Below, one piece after another: positions 23,981 through 37,200 of a DNA stretch of 64,000 nucleotides. Each line of letters begins with the position of its first letter. Positions within the stretch are counted from its first letter, which is position 1. The stretch is from Ophiura sarsii (lineage: Eukaryota; Echinodermata; Ophiuroidea; Amphilepidida; Ophiuridae), in contig CM069442.1 in assembly GCA_035610835.1 (NCBI GenBank), forward strand, positions 28,907,798 to 28,971,797, read 5' to 3'. Position numbers and translations under genes: made by a program. The notes under the pieces are model-generated. The model made no database searches, was not told where the DNA came from, and saw only the letters and a list, made by a program, of their open reading frames with translations.

Positions 23981-24408
23981 CAAGTGTGCTAAATGCAGGA
24001 TGCTGAATCGAATTGTGATTGTATTGGCAGAGATTCAGCGAGATCATCAGTCACACAAAGAGTGACCATGTGCATTATAGGGACACAAATTGTTAGTTTT
24101 GTTAGAATCACTGTTGTGACTGCAAATTAACTTGCCAGGTGCATTCATTTGCAAATTATTGATTTGAGAACCGGTGTTTTGAATTACACCATTTTTTTAT
24201 TTTTTTTTGGTTGTTGTTTTTTTTCTCAAAAAAAATCAATAAGTTATTTATTTTGGCAATTAGCATGCAAGTTGAGTGACATTCTATTTTATATGTACAA
24301 ACAGATGAAAATCACCATCTGAAAGATAAGACATAATAATACTCATCTCAAGAGTACTTGATGCACCTGCTCAATTTGACAACAAGATATGGCAGTCAAA
24401 TCCCACAA

Positions 24409-24439
<31 letters not shown>

Positions 24440-26560
24440 CTCACGAATATTGGCCATACGGGTATGTGCGGGGACCAAGACCCCCATTTTCACGGCCTGT
24501 CAGCCGCTCATAAGCATCTCATTTCACTGATAAGTCGTTCCACAAGCTATACAATCCAAACTCTCCCGTTATATGCCATCAGTTCCATAAGACCCCCAAT
24601 ACAGGTTGTGTCACTTCGGTAAGCCCCTGTTTTCAGACTGCCCAGTCACTCACCCCTACCCTCTTCAAATTCGGATACCCCCGGGTCAAATCCATACTCC
24701 CATTACAAACACAAAGCAACATTATGTAAACTCACATTTTAAAGCATGACACTTGCTTGGTAGCAAGAATTTGTTGGTGTGTGCGATTCATCATTTTGGA
24801 AGCCGTACCAGCACCAGAAAGGCCAGATTTTCACAGCGTCGAGGAGGAATCATGTATTCTTTCCTTGTAGGCTAGTAATAATACCTGTTTACAGTAGCAA
24901 TTAGACAATATTATTTGGGTTTAGAAATTTTGGAATTTGATTGGGTCTATTTTTTGTTTTTTCTTCAAATTTTCCAAAAGGTAAAGATACATTGTTTGTC
25001 GAGTTGTGACTGCATTATAATTGTTTATAGTTATTTTGTTCAAACAATTTCCTCTCAAGCAATGGGTGAAAGTAAATAACTGAATCCTATGGATTATTAT
25101 GAGGACACGGACACTTAAAGTGAAAGAGACACAGACTATCTTATACCTGCTGTTAAGGCAGCTATCAATTTAAAGAAAGACTACTTGTCACATTGGGTAT
25201 AAGTTTCTACCAGACAAAAGTCATTGTTTATTCATCATTCATTTACATGCATGGTACACTATTACATATTGAAATAAGAAGTTTTTTATCAAGGTCTAAT
25301 ATATGCTGATACATCCACAGGTCACAGTCAATGTTTTAGTCGCATTGAATTTTTCATATTTTCAGTTTTGGAATGATTTACAAGGTGTTCATAACTAATT
25401 AGGCACCCTATTGTTACCAATTTAGGAGTAATTGTAAAAGGTCAGTATTTACAATTAGGGGCCGGAATGTTATTGCCAAAATCTATGTTTGGTATTATCT
25501 TGTCAGAGACTTTTTTGGCCATTCTCAATTTAGGTTTGCGCCCTCTGTCGTAAAACGTCAGACAGCAAAATGGTGGATATCAACTGAGGATATTTCAACT
25601 TTTTCAACCATTGGAAACTTTCGTAATTCGCTAATTTAACAGTTTCATATATCATTAGAAGACTTCAAGGTATCAACGAGATTGTATTAAATAGTTCTCT
25701 ACGACAAACTAAGGCGTTGTGCATTGTAAGTTTTCTCTAAGGAGTGTGTTCGACTAGTTCCTCGATGCGTTTGCAAGTCAGACTCGGTTGTTATTCAAGT
25801 AAGGGAATTGCTGTCTCACCTAAGAAATTGACCATACTTTAAGTAGAATCACTCATTTCATTACGGTTCCATCGCCTCTATGTTTTGAGCCATTTTGGAA
25901 TATATTTTTTGACATAATGACAGGCCAAGATATTAGTAATTACTCCGTGAACATGTGTCCCGAGTCCCAACTTTGTCTATAGCCAATACAGTCTGGCCAC
26001 GTTATATTTAGCATTTAATGTAGCCCAATTGGGCTAATAATTAAAACTAATATCTGATCTAGAAATCCTATATTGAGACTTTTCCAGGGACCTTTCTGAA
26101 CATTTTAAAAAATCTACTAAGCACTAATTTGTCACCTACGTCCCTTAACCTACATTGCGTGAGCTGGGGAATTACAACAATTTATATATACAAACATCTA
26201 GCAATAAACGTACACCCCACAGGAGATAGGACTTGCAATATCACTTCGTACTGCGTCACACGGGAACAGTCAATGCAACAGTAAGTACATGCTTTAATTG
26301 TGTATTAAATAATGACAATTTTATCATTTAATTTCTCTATGTATAATGGCACTTGACTTGCAAAACAACATGCAACACATTTATACAATAAACATTACAA
26401 TGAGGTTCGTTGTTTTTAATATTGAAATTGTGACTGTACGAATATCACCCTTTGATTTCTGTCATATCAAATGTATAATTCTCAATTTTACAAGATTAAG
26501 CTGTGTAACGGTGATGTGTGGAGATGCTATGGAGATGAGAGTATACTTATCCGAGGTAGT
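23981..26560. other. Intergenic, including a 30-nt G run
   Basis: 24409-24438 is an uninterrupted G homopolymer. Elsewhere only short, unsupported frames occur (for example 24389-24622 across the G run, 26346-26573). No RNA gene or complete mobile element was recognised. Confidence 0.4.
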
Positions 26561-26564
26561 ACTG

Positions 26565-26712
26565 TACTGGTGAATAAATTGATGCATTAATTGATGCATT
26601 AATTGATGCATTAATTGATGCATTCATTGATGCATTAATTGATGCATTAATTGATGCATTAATTGATGCATTAATTGATGCATTAATTGATGCATTCATT
26701 TATTCACCAGTA
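26565..26712. repeat. 12-bp palindromic minisatellite bounded by inverted flanks
   Basis: Ten copies of GATGCATTAATT fill 26581-26700 (units 4 and 10 read GATGCATTCATT). Each unit contains the self-complementary AATGCATT when phased differently. The array is bracketed by TACTGGTGAATAAA (26565-26578) and its exact inverse TTTATTCACCAGTA (26699-26712), so the whole 148 bp can fold on itself. Confidence 0.95.
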
Positions 26713-28178
26713 CTTTTGGCAGATGCATTGCATCAACAGCTACTTCACACCCATTCACAGAATATCTTCAGCTATGACGTATAGGGGTGGGGGGCAAAAT
26801 CAAGGTTAAAAAACCAAAAATTGAGTAACTATGGTGAGTTAACCAAAGAGGTGCGAAGCGCTGCCCTCCGCGGTAACGCGGAGAGGGGGAGTATGAGGGG
26901 GATGTGCTTCCCCCCTTATTTGAAAAAAATCAATTCTCGAACCCATTTGGTGCGATTTGGTGTGTACATTTGACCGATTTTTTATTATTGAAAAGCCATC
27001 ACTTCATTTCCAATTAATATTGATTTGTGCATAAACTGATGATCTTTTCTTGATTGAAGTAAGTATAGATCAGTGGTTCCTAACCATTTTGGCCCCACGA
27101 CCCCATCAGACATTGTTGGTCAGTACTGTGACTCCCCAAAAAATTGCGAACAAATCAGCCCGATTTATTGAAACTGAAACTGTTTAGAAATTGTTGCATA
27201 TTTGAACGTTTCTTTGGGGTTTTTCTAAGCCTTTTTAGAACGAAATATTAAAATGGTTCCCCAAAAAGCTATATTTATGACCCCTTCATGGGGAACGGTG
27301 AATTTAAATTTAAATTTTTTATTATCACGTATAGCAAAATGAAGGTATTTTATGCAGCATTTTAACTCCTTAGGTTCGTTATTTATTTATTTTCCGACCA
27401 TGATTTTTCATACTATTTTTAGACGAAATAGGTTTCGATTCCCCCGATTGACGCGTTGGAATTTGAAAGAATAATTTATATAAAAACCTCTTAATTCCCC
27501 CGAATAAGTGTAATCCCCAGCCCACCGAATGAGTTTCGTTCTGGGTTACCTGTTTCCTGATTTTTTTTCGATTTTCCCCGATTTTTTTCTCTATACTCAG
27601 TTCTGGCTATAATTAATGTATATTTTGGTTTGAAATGGGGTTTTACAGTAGAATGATATTCCTGGACATAATAAATGTTCATACTTTCATACTCATTCAT
27701 ACTATTTGTAAATAATTTGGTTGGGGCGGGGCGGGGTGCATAGCCCCTCCTATGGACACGCCGCAGCTCATGCCATGTACTTATATCTGTCAATCTCTAG
27801 GCCAAGCTAGATTAGATCAGCCAGCCCCCCCCCCCCCCCCCCCCCCCATTTGGACACGCCACTGATATCCCAAGTGGGGTGCAACTAGGCCTTTCCAATA
27901 TACCGATTGACCTCTGTTTTCCTTTCTTTTCCTCTTTTCTTTCCCCTTTCTTTCCCTTTTTCTTTTCTTTCCCTTTTTTTCTTTCCCTTTTTTCTTCTTT
28001 CTTTCTTTTCCCCCTTCTTTCTTTCTTTCTTTTCCCCCCATCAATAGGGGGGGGGGGGCGCCGCTGATTCATGCAATCGACATCACGGCGATTGATGCAA
28101 TAACACGGGGAAATACACGTACACAGTCGAATACGGAACAATAGAAATATGACGTCTGTATTATTTGGTTAATGACCG
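26713..28178. repeat. Repeat-rich intergenic: hAT-like fragment, poly-C and polypyrimidine tracts
   Basis: 27070-27130 starts CAGTGGTTCCTAACC and continues GGCCCCACGACCCC, matching the terminal consensus of hAT elements. The other end is not clear. A C run lies at about 27824-27847, a C/T-only tract at about 27910-28036 and a G run at about 28047-28058. Frames across these tracts are compositional. No gene is supported. Confidence 0.5.
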
Positions 28179-28218
28179 CTGAGACTAATATACCTATCTT
28201 TAGGTATATTAGACTCAG
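28179..28218. repeat. 40-bp near-perfect palindrome
   Basis: CTGAGACTAATATACCTA is followed by a 4-nt TCTT spacer and TAGGTATATTAGACTCAG, giving 17 of 18 pairs. It has no T tract typical of a terminator. It could be a MITE core or a structured target site. Confidence 0.75.
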
Positions 28219-29111
28219 AGGACCGTGACCTTTGAACGTGTAAAACAAATTGAATCCCTGATAAAGATTGAAGCGAAACATTCTAAAAGCAGTATTTCAG
28301 TTAGTTAATAATGACTCGTGTTATTAACACTGATAGATAGGCAGGTAGTGTTCAGGGGGTTAAACACGATAAAGATGGAATAAAGTGTGACAATACGGCT
28401 AGTGCTAGATTGGTGATGAAATGTAAAATAGGGTTTGGCAATATTTGCCTTTCAATCGACGGACGAGGGTTATCAGAAAATGTTGAACCAAAAGCAAACA
28501 ATGTTGAAAGTCAGCTATACTAGTTTCAATGTGTACATTATAAGCTATATCGTATCGTCAGCTTAATAAAATAATTACCTAAGACATTTGGTTACCAATT
28601 TGAGATTGTTGCCTAAAACAGCTCTTTACCATTAGAGGCACCTATGGTTAAAGTGCTTTAATCATTATTCAACTCTAAAGTGTGCTACCTAATCAGAAGG
28701 ATAATTGCCTAAGTCAAGCATGTGACTTAGGCAGATTTATTGTATTGCCTTAGTCCAACAGTGTGACCTGGGTAATTTCTGTAACTTCCAACATGGCCAG
28801 CCGTTTGGCATGTAGGGCAAAACGTTTCAGTAAAACCATCACAACAAAAATATGGGTTTTTTTTTGCATTTTTCTCATATCTATACCAGCTGGAGTGGTG
28901 GAACTTTCGCTTTAGGCAAAAGACAGTTAGTTTGCAAGTACAAATTTGACTACAAATCCATATATATGGGCTCATTATTTTTTGCATAACAATATACTTG
29001 ATCAAGAATTGTGCTTTTATGCCCCATACCAAGTCTCAGGATTGAGGCTAATTTTTATAACAATACACATGTTTTTGTCATTCCAAACGTGTTTTATATT
29101 GTGTGATAGGC

Positions 29112-29184
29112 TCGATTCCCCATAACAGTTAGTTCTTTTAGCGGGAATAGTGCTACGCATTTGATCTGTTCAATTTCTCTCATT
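29112..29184 (+). repeat. Truncated copy of the SINE at 29368 (73-bp identical)
   Basis: 29112-29184 equals 29422-29494 base for base, starting inside the tRNA B box of the longer copy and including AGCGGGAATAGTGCTACGCA. The 310-bp offset and exact identity suggest a recent local duplication or a 5'-truncated second insertion. Confidence 0.85.
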
Positions 29185-29367
29185 TATATAATTATTTAAA
29201 CAGATCAACACACTTGGGTAATTATCTGCACCAATTTCTCACGCGTGTTTATAATATATATCGTGCAGTTAGCATCACAGTATTTATACATGGAGATCCG
29301 CTTGTGTGTAGCGGCACTACGCGCTGAACACTGTATGGGTTTAGAAATTGATTCCAAAACCACGAAA

Positions 29368-29439
29368 GCTGTTGTAGCTCAGTGGTTAGAGCGCTCGTCC
29401 GGTGATCGAGAGGCTGGCGGTTCGATTCCCCATAACAGT
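29368..29439 (+). tRNA. tRNA-like sequence, probably pseudo-tRNA / SINE head
   Basis: 72 nt fit a cloverleaf. The acceptor is GCTGTTG/TAACAGT with two wobbles, the D stem is a perfect GCTC/GAGC, the anticodon stem has four of five pairs and the T stem three of five. The A box (TAGCTCAGTGG) and B box (GGTTCGATTCC) are canonical, so a pol III promoter may persist. Anticodon position GGT would be Thr, but U33 is C. No CCA is encoded, as expected in eukaryotes. Together with the repeated tail this favours a tRNA-derived SINE over a working tRNA gene. Confidence 0.55.
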
Positions 29440-30065
29440 TAGTTCTTTTAGCGGGAATAGTGCTACGCATTTGATCTGTTCAATTTCTCTCATTATCATA
29501 TATATAATTATATATATATTCTATTAAATATTAATTTAATTTAAGTGTCCAAGAACTTCTTTTGCCGAGTGTAGTTTATTCTCCAAAAAAAATGAAAGTA
29601 ATCGACTGAAGAAAACAATCATCCTAAACAAAGGAGGATGTGGGATCCTAAGTGCTCTGTAACAGGTGATGCTTGTATTCAGATTTACCTTTTCATTTGA
29701 CAACTCGGTATCAGATGATTAACTACTTATCCCAGAGTGAAAGAATGATTTTTCAGGAACATTTTGACAATTAACATGATTAATGTGAGTGATAATGACC
29801 ATTTAGCAAAACCAATTTTACTGTGTGTAAACCCCATAGGAATGGCGAAAAACGCGGTCAGTTTACAAAACTTGCCACAGTTTGCGTATTCGTTAGTCGA
29901 TTACTTTCATTTTTTGGGAGGATAAACTAGATTAACACCGCTCTAAACTGACAAAAAAAAATTGCATGGTTCAATGCACGCATCACGGACAAATGGCCGT
30001 TTAAAATCGTGCACAATGTTTTTTGACTCATTCTGTACAGGACAACACTCTAGCTCTTTGTCAGC

Positions 30066-30460
30066 ATGACGAAGAAGACCAAAGCACTCAGTGAGGACCA
30101 TTGTGATTGCATATTGTGAATGTTCACAAATAGGGTAAAGGCTACGAAGCTATTTCGAAGCAATTCCTAGTGCCAGATTCCACCATAAAAGCATAATTAG
30201 GAAGAACAAGACATTCAACTCAGTTAAAAACCTTGAAGGACTAGGTCGGAAGCCAACGGTGTCCCCTTTTTGACAAGAAAAATATGGTGAAAGGTTAACA
30301 ACAAGCCACAGATCACCGTCAATGCTCTCCTGAACAACCTTGGTGAGTATTGGACCTATATATTAAGACAGACGCTCCAGCAGACATTGCACACGAGAGT
30401 TATCCATGGACTCCAACCAAGAAAGACTCAACTCCTTAAAAGAGACAAAGAGAATAATGA
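30066..30460 (+). pseudogene. Tc1-like transposase, N-terminal remnant
   Basis: Starting at the ATG at 30066, the frames spell the paired helix-turn-helix DNA-binding part of Tc1 transposases, including KALSEDH, a K.LKGLGRKPTVS-like stretch and QITVNALLNNLGEYW followed by GLQPRKTQLLKRDK. Reading it needs frame changes and passes several stops. The DDE catalytic domain is absent. It lies between the long TIRs of the surrounding element. Confidence 0.75.
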
Positions 30461-30993
30461 TTAATTTTGGATAGGCATAAAAACACAATTCTTGTTAAAT
30501 TCTATTGTTATGCAAAAAAAATTGAGCCAAAGTATATTGATTTGTACTTGATTTGAAATAACTGTCTTTTGTGTAAAGTGAAAGTTCCACCACTCCAGCT
30601 GGTATAGATATGAGAAAAATACAAAAAACTCATATTTTTCAAAAGGGTATGAATATTGTGGGCTTAACTGTAGCTACTTAACGCAGACTTGTAGACACAA
30701 TTAAACTTAATTTATTTTTAAAATTTTTGAAATTTCAAAGAATTTTGACAAATTTAGGACGATGTTTTCCCATATTTTTAAATGTAGGAAAACACCGTCC
30801 TAAATTATTCAAGACTTTCCTAAACGAAAATAAATAATTTGTCATTGACAACTTTTAAGTGAATTGTAGCCTATGGTTTTGAAAATAAAAATCGTTTATC
30901 GAAATCACGGATTCTACTTCTTTTCAGCCCCCCCCCCCCCCTCTCCGACAAACATGTATATCTCATTAAATGTGTTGTGTTTGTATTTCTCAG

Positions 30994-31034
30994 CCGGTGA
31001 AGTTTCGATATTAGAGATCATATTCGTCAGCAAA
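30994..31034 (+). other. 5' UTR end of gene A (RING-eIF4G/PABP chimera)
   Basis: An acceptor (TTTCTCAG) ends at 30993. The 41 bases to the ATG are closely matched by 57374-57415 in gene B, including CATATTCGTCAGCAAA against CACATTCGTCAGCAAA. So both genes have at least one more 5' UTR exon upstream, which was not located. Upstream sequence to about 30720 is also shared with 57130-57370. Confidence 0.7.
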
Positions 31035-31185
31035 ATGTCTCGGTAAGTGTTTAATTTATTCCATTAACTGTTTTTCATGTTTACATGTATTTGGTGCCTT
31101 CTGTACAATTATCACCTTTCTAAATCTCATAATTTGTATGATCTAGCCTTGGTTTCAGTGGCGTTACCATGATTTCTCTAGTGCG

Positions 31186-31221
<36 letters not shown>

Positions 31222-34200
31222 GGGGGAGCAGAACCTCTATTTCACCCGAATAGATAGATAGTCAGAGATGCCCCCTTTGGACATGCCACCGGATTTACAC
31301 GTATTCAACAAGTGGATGGGTAGCATGGGACATGCCCGGTTGGGGCCTAACAGTACCTAAACATCACGATGACGACGACGACGACGATGACGACGGTGAC
31401 GATGACGATTACACTGTATCCTTATCGGTTATTGTGATCGGGTTATCCAAGAACATAGATATCAGGTAAAACGATTGCTAGTTTGTATTTATTTGGCACA
31501 ATTACACAAGTTGCTACTTCAGAAGAAAATTGTAGTTATAGCTGACGTCATGACAATTTAGCGGGAATTTGAATGTGTTAATATGAAATGTGATGTGGTG
31601 GGGTCACTTTAGTAAAGAACATAATTATCCATCTAGTCTGGTAGTGAAAGTATCTTACCTTACATTTTCGTACCTTATACCTATCTATATGTTTTAGAAC
31701 AACGTTAGTACAAGACATTGCGGACCTAGTCACATGTGGCATATGTCTAGAGCATTTTAAGATTCCGAAAACCGTCATGCCATGTCTGCATAACTTTTGC
31801 GAATGTTGCTTGCAAGACATGATCGAAAGCACATCTCATCCCACCGGACGCGCCTCTGCCGATCTGACTGTCTATGCCACGTTTAGCTTTCCGTGCCCTA
31901 GTTGCCGAGGAGCTGTCGAGTTTCCAGTTCGAATCCCTCAACCGTGGGATATGGAGCGGATTGCGCAGGAAGCGGTGAAGAAAGAATTCAAGACGAATTT
32001 CCAAATCAAGAATCAGTTAGATATCATCAATACTAAGATAAAACAAGGATGTCAAGAACATCAAGGGGAGATAAAGATGTGGTTTTGCAAGGCATGTAAG
32101 GTCATCATCTGCCAGTTTTGTGTGCTTCAGGACCACAATTCATCAGAACATGAAATTACGACACTGTTTAATCTTGAGCAAAAGAAGCAAGGCTTGAAGC
32201 ATTCCAAACAACAAGTACAGAAGCAAGTTGCTCAGCTAACATCATCATGTGCAGATATGGAAGGACAGTTACTTGATATTCACAAAACGAAACGTAGATT
32301 TGAAGACCAGAAAACGTTGATTATGGATGAATTTGTTGCAATCCACATCAAGTTAGAGACAATGGAGAGCCAGATATATAGCAAGCTACAAAACTTCATC
32401 CAGCAGCTAACATCAAGCGAGATGCAACTCCTTCAGGTGTATCAAGAAGCTTCGGAAGATGTGGAGCATTATAAGACAAAGGTAGATGAACTGGATAGGA
32501 AACTAGCTGATGCTGATTTTGGAATTGGGTCACTCTCTGATGAGACGGAATCAGACACGTCCTTGAAGCCAATGTCCATACCCGTTGGTGAGATACCGAA
32601 ACCTCCGGAGATATCGCTGGACCTGCTACAAGACGCCGGTATGATAGAGATCAATGAAATCCTGACGATTATCAGCCACGACCTTGGATTAAGCGATATC
32701 GAACCAGAGCCTGACTGGTTGTGGGGAAATGATGTAAGTCTTAATATTCTTATCATAATTGGATGATCTTGTTATTTAAGGCTGCAACTATATTTAACTC
32801 GAACGTTTTCCTCAGTTCATTTTTCGTATTGCCGTGATCAATCGGGCATAATTCTACCATACTCACTCAAGCCTAATGAACTAAGTGCAAGTGGCAAAAT
32901 GCATTGCACATGCGCAGTTCAATAACGTGAGTAAAATTCCGTTAATATTGTGGAAAGGTTTCTGAAAATCTGTTTTTATATGGTAAGACTAATAGCCGCA
33001 GGGAAAGTGTTAAATTATGTCAAAGGGAGTTGTACGGTGAATTGTGATTATAACTGGCCCAAAACTACTGAATCGTGAGAAACATTTGTTTTAAGTTTCG
33101 CAGACACGATGTTTTCAATAATAGGTTTTAATCTTTTAGTACCGGTTTGCTTTTTAGACACCAATTTTGGAACAAATAATACATGATTTATCACAACATA
33201 TCTAGAGTGGTTTCAAAAACCTGAAAATACATCCATACAATCAACTTTTATGCTAGATTTTAATGTATCATTTATCACCAGACTTAAACCAGTTCCATCT
33301 TATAGTGTATAGTACTACTCTTGATACAACAGACAGCCTTCGGCTGCTTGGGGTGACAGTTTCCAGCGATATTTCCTGGAACTGTCATGTTAACAACATT
33401 GTCAAAAAAGTGTAATAAACTGTTAGGTTTCATCAGAGCTGTCGCAGGTAGCAAATACCCTTATATTCTTCTCAAACTGTATCAGTCTCTTATTTGACCG
33501 ATTCTTGACTATTGCTCACCTGTTTGGAATGTGTATAAAAATGTAATATTATAAAACTTGAACAAATCCAGCATCGTGCATCAAGGATGATTCTTTATTA
33601 ACGTAGGGGGAGCAATCGTATGAAGACATGTAGCAAATCAATTTTTAAAACCCATCTTAAGCGTCACTATGAGGAACATGGTGTATATTGTGTTGCCTTT
33701 CTTGTAATTTTTATTTTGTCTATTTATATTTATACCTGTGTATGTTTTATTTTCTTGTGTTTGTAGAGTTCTGCTGAGTTGGGAGCACTGCACCTTGTGG
33801 TGATAGTACTCTTGTGTGCTTTCAGTGCTCCCTGGCTGCTTGTTAGCCTGTTCAATAAAAAAGACAAGAAACAAAGACATAATTCAACATTCTGGCAAAA
33901 ACTATCTATAATTGGGCATAGCCAAACATATGTTCAATATTTTCTATCGCTAAACACGAATGGCCCTTGTCATCATCAATCATTTTTCCAGATTTTAAAA
34001 AGGAATTACTTGGAATAATACGATGTAGCACTTTAAACTTTGTTTGTTAAAATATTGATAAGCTGAATTAATTGTGCTTTAACATCTGTTTCTCCTTTTC
34101 ATCTTCTCATTAGTCAACAAACCTACCTTTGATAAATCCGAGATCGATGGCACCTGTTGGAATGCAAGTGCCTCAGACACAGCAGCAATACCAGCCACAG

Positions 34201-37200
34201 ATGTTCCCATATCAACCAACCCAACGTATGCCCGTAATAGCGCCCTCATTTATCCCTGGGCCAACGCCTGGACTGCTGCCACCTACAACCCCTACGTCAC
34301 AGTATATGGGCTCGCCGCAACCACCGATGAGAATACCGCAGCTAAACATGGTATGTGTTATGACGGTAAAATAAAACCGGAAGTTCTGGTATTAATGAAA
34401 ATTTTACCCGGAAAATCTCGAAATTCATTCATAATAAACCACGCCAACCATTAACCAAGGTATAGAAAACTGTGAACAAGTAAAAATGTCTTATACCAAG
34501 TCGCTAGAGACCCAACATGTTCTGTTTTAACACTAGGGATTTTGTTTGTTTCATATTATTGTCTGATAGTATGATTCAAGACAGCAACTACAGCTTCAAC
34601 ACCCTGGTCTACTACAGCTACCTCATAATATGGCGCTAATTTACCAACCGTTCGCCAGTCAGCCTGTCGCCGGTCAGCAGACCGTCCCCCGTCATTCGAC
34701 TGCCGGTCAGCCTGCCAACAGTCGGAGCCCGCTGGTGCCGACAGTCAGCACGCCTTTTTGTAAGAACGAAATTAATCTTAGAAGAGTCATGAAGCCGAAC
34801 AATTTGGTGTTTTAGCTTTTTAGCTTTATTAAAGCCATTTGAATTTTTGGGCCCCTGTATGGCGGCCATTTTGGAATTTGCGCTATAAAAGAATGTTCCC
34901 GTCACTTTTGAGAAATGCATGGGAGCTCATTTTCTTTTAAAATGGTTCTAGTTGACAAATTCACTAAGAAACTATTAAGGTAGGAAGGAAATGTCACGGA
35001 ATCCAAGATAATGACTCTACTATCTTTGATTTATGCCACTGATGTTTTAGACTGATATCTATAGTGTTTCAATGTCCACTTATTCTCGTAGCTTAAAGGG
35101 ACACTTGCTCAATTGGTACAGTGATGCGCCCTGAATACGTGGGATTTGGTTTCCCCTTATGTAGTTACAGCCGTGACGATAAATCCGAATGTTGTGTCGT
35201 TTTGCAATTAAATTGATTACACTAGCAACACATCAGAATTAAAACCATGAAGGCAACTATGGATATATTTTGTTTCCGCAGCAATTCCTGGCGTAAGCTC
35301 GACACAACAACAGTCACAGGTAGTGTCAGTCGCTCCAGTTACGGCATCGCATCGACCAGATCGCAGAAATGTTGCCTCTGGTCTTATCAGCTCAAGTCTA
35401 CAAGCATCTTCTAGTCCGCCGCCGCGAGAAAATGTGAGTACAGTGATCCCATTGGTATACTAAACAGTGGTATGAATTCTCACGAGTATTAATTATTGTT
35501 TTACATACCTCTGTTAATCACCCTCCATAGTGACCCGAGCTTTTGTGACTCGTGAGGAAGACCATTGCGTCAGAAAACATCTGAGTTTGACGGTTCGGCA
35601 TCCGTATCAAACCAGGAGCATGGACTAGGGGTGTTGACTTGTGTCTTGGTGTAATGGCGTAGCCCACTCATTTCACAACAAATTCAAGTTATTTTCGCTG
35701 AAAATAATACCAATAAAAATCACGTGGTTGTTAGTTTTACCATATTATACAAAACAGATTGTTCAGAAACCTTTCCCAATTTTCAAAGTATATGATATCT
35801 TAAGAATTACTGATCCAATACTAGGCATGTTTGTACTTACTTTAATGCGTATGGTGATTCCAACTATGGTAATGAAATGCAAAAATGTTAACATTTTGGA
35901 ATTGTTGCCTGCAGATGCTGCTTGGAAAGTGTTAATGTATGAACAAGACATATTTTAAGAGTAAAAAGCAATTTTAATTTACTTAAGTAAAATTAAAAGT
36001 TAGTCAATTAGGTCACAAACCCGTCTCGGTGTGGGTGTGGCGTCTGACCATTACTATCTTATCATATTTTAAATGTTTAATTTCATATCACCAGTTATCA
36101 TCTGCTAGTACTATGCAATCAGTCGGTGCTTTCCAATCGTTTTACCAACAACAACCAAACGTTAGTGGTAAGTATAAACAGAATTTAACAACATGCATAA
36201 ATACATGAGTTGTAAATGACACAGCTACGTTCTTGAGCCATATGTAAGCTACAGAAAATCACTGATACAATATTGACCTATTCTGCCACAACAGAACAAA
36301 TCAACTGTTTACGTGTGACTAGTCTACGTGTGTCTGCAAATTTACCATTAATACATTCCCTACAATAACGTATGAAGTTCTAACAGTTTTCACTTTTCTT
36401 TCTTGATTTTAAGTTTATCATTCTCATGGAATCACTTCTGTTATTTTAATGTACACACTTTGCTCTCTGCATTTCGTTTGTATTTGTTTCACAGCAACAT
36501 TTTCACATAGGAGAACCAGAAGAACCGATCCACCTTTGCCACCACCAACACACAGTCTACCAGTATCAACACATCCAACACCATCGACATTGCCCTCAGA
36601 ACAACCACATACGGCTGACGTCACAAATTCTGCGTCGAATTTCAGATATCCATGGGAAGAAGAACCCAGTACTGGTGACGTCGCAGAATCTGTTTCCGAG
36701 CCTCGGTTTCCTTGGGAAGAAAGTCACAACGCTAGCGCCACTGATTCTTCGTCCATATCGGACAGTACCGAAGCTAGTGTAGGCCTAAATGAGAGCATCG
36801 CGAGCAGCACAGATACAACACCGACATTCAGGTCTTTCAGTAGCGCATCATCAAGTCCTTTGCGTGTAGGTTTTTGATTACTTTTTCGCGTGTGAACAAA
36901 TTGCACTTGTATCTTTGACACATAACACACTACCAAATATTTTAATCAAGCCCTTGATTTTTTTCTTCTGACATAACAATATTATTGTGCCGTTCTTAAA
37001 AACTGCTCAAATCAAAGACATGTTCGCAGTTTTTTTAAACAATCGAATTTCAACGAAAATTTCCCGAATATATCCCGTCCCTTGATTGTACTAACGTAAA
37101 ATGGTAATTGCATCGGTTACGTCATCATTGTCGATACAATCTCTAAACAGAGTCATCAAAATAAATGAGCGGGCGTAACTACCATCGTCTCTCCATGCCG

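Larger units (their letters stand above)
28848..30640 (+). mobile_element. Tc1-like element with ~180-bp TIRs
   Basis: The left arm (28848 to ~29032) and right arm (~30465-30640) are inverted copies sharing CTCATATCTATACCAGCTGG, AGTGGTGGAACTTTC and TTTTTGCATAACAATA. Between them lie the N-terminal part of a Tc1-family transposase (30066-30460), two SINE pieces (29112-29494) and a nested inverted pair (29571-29608 / 29896-29929). Long TIRs are known in some Tc1-like elements. The catalytic DDE part is missing, so the copy is dead. Confidence 0.75.

Noticed and set aside
27812..28141. Lys/Glu-rich frame of 109 codons on the minus strand
   Set aside because: It spans a C run and a C/T-only tract; the composition explains the frame.
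29368..29439. Functional tRNA-Thr gene
   Set aside because: C at position 33, two T-stem mismatches and the repeated SINE-like tail argue for a tRNA-derived repeat.
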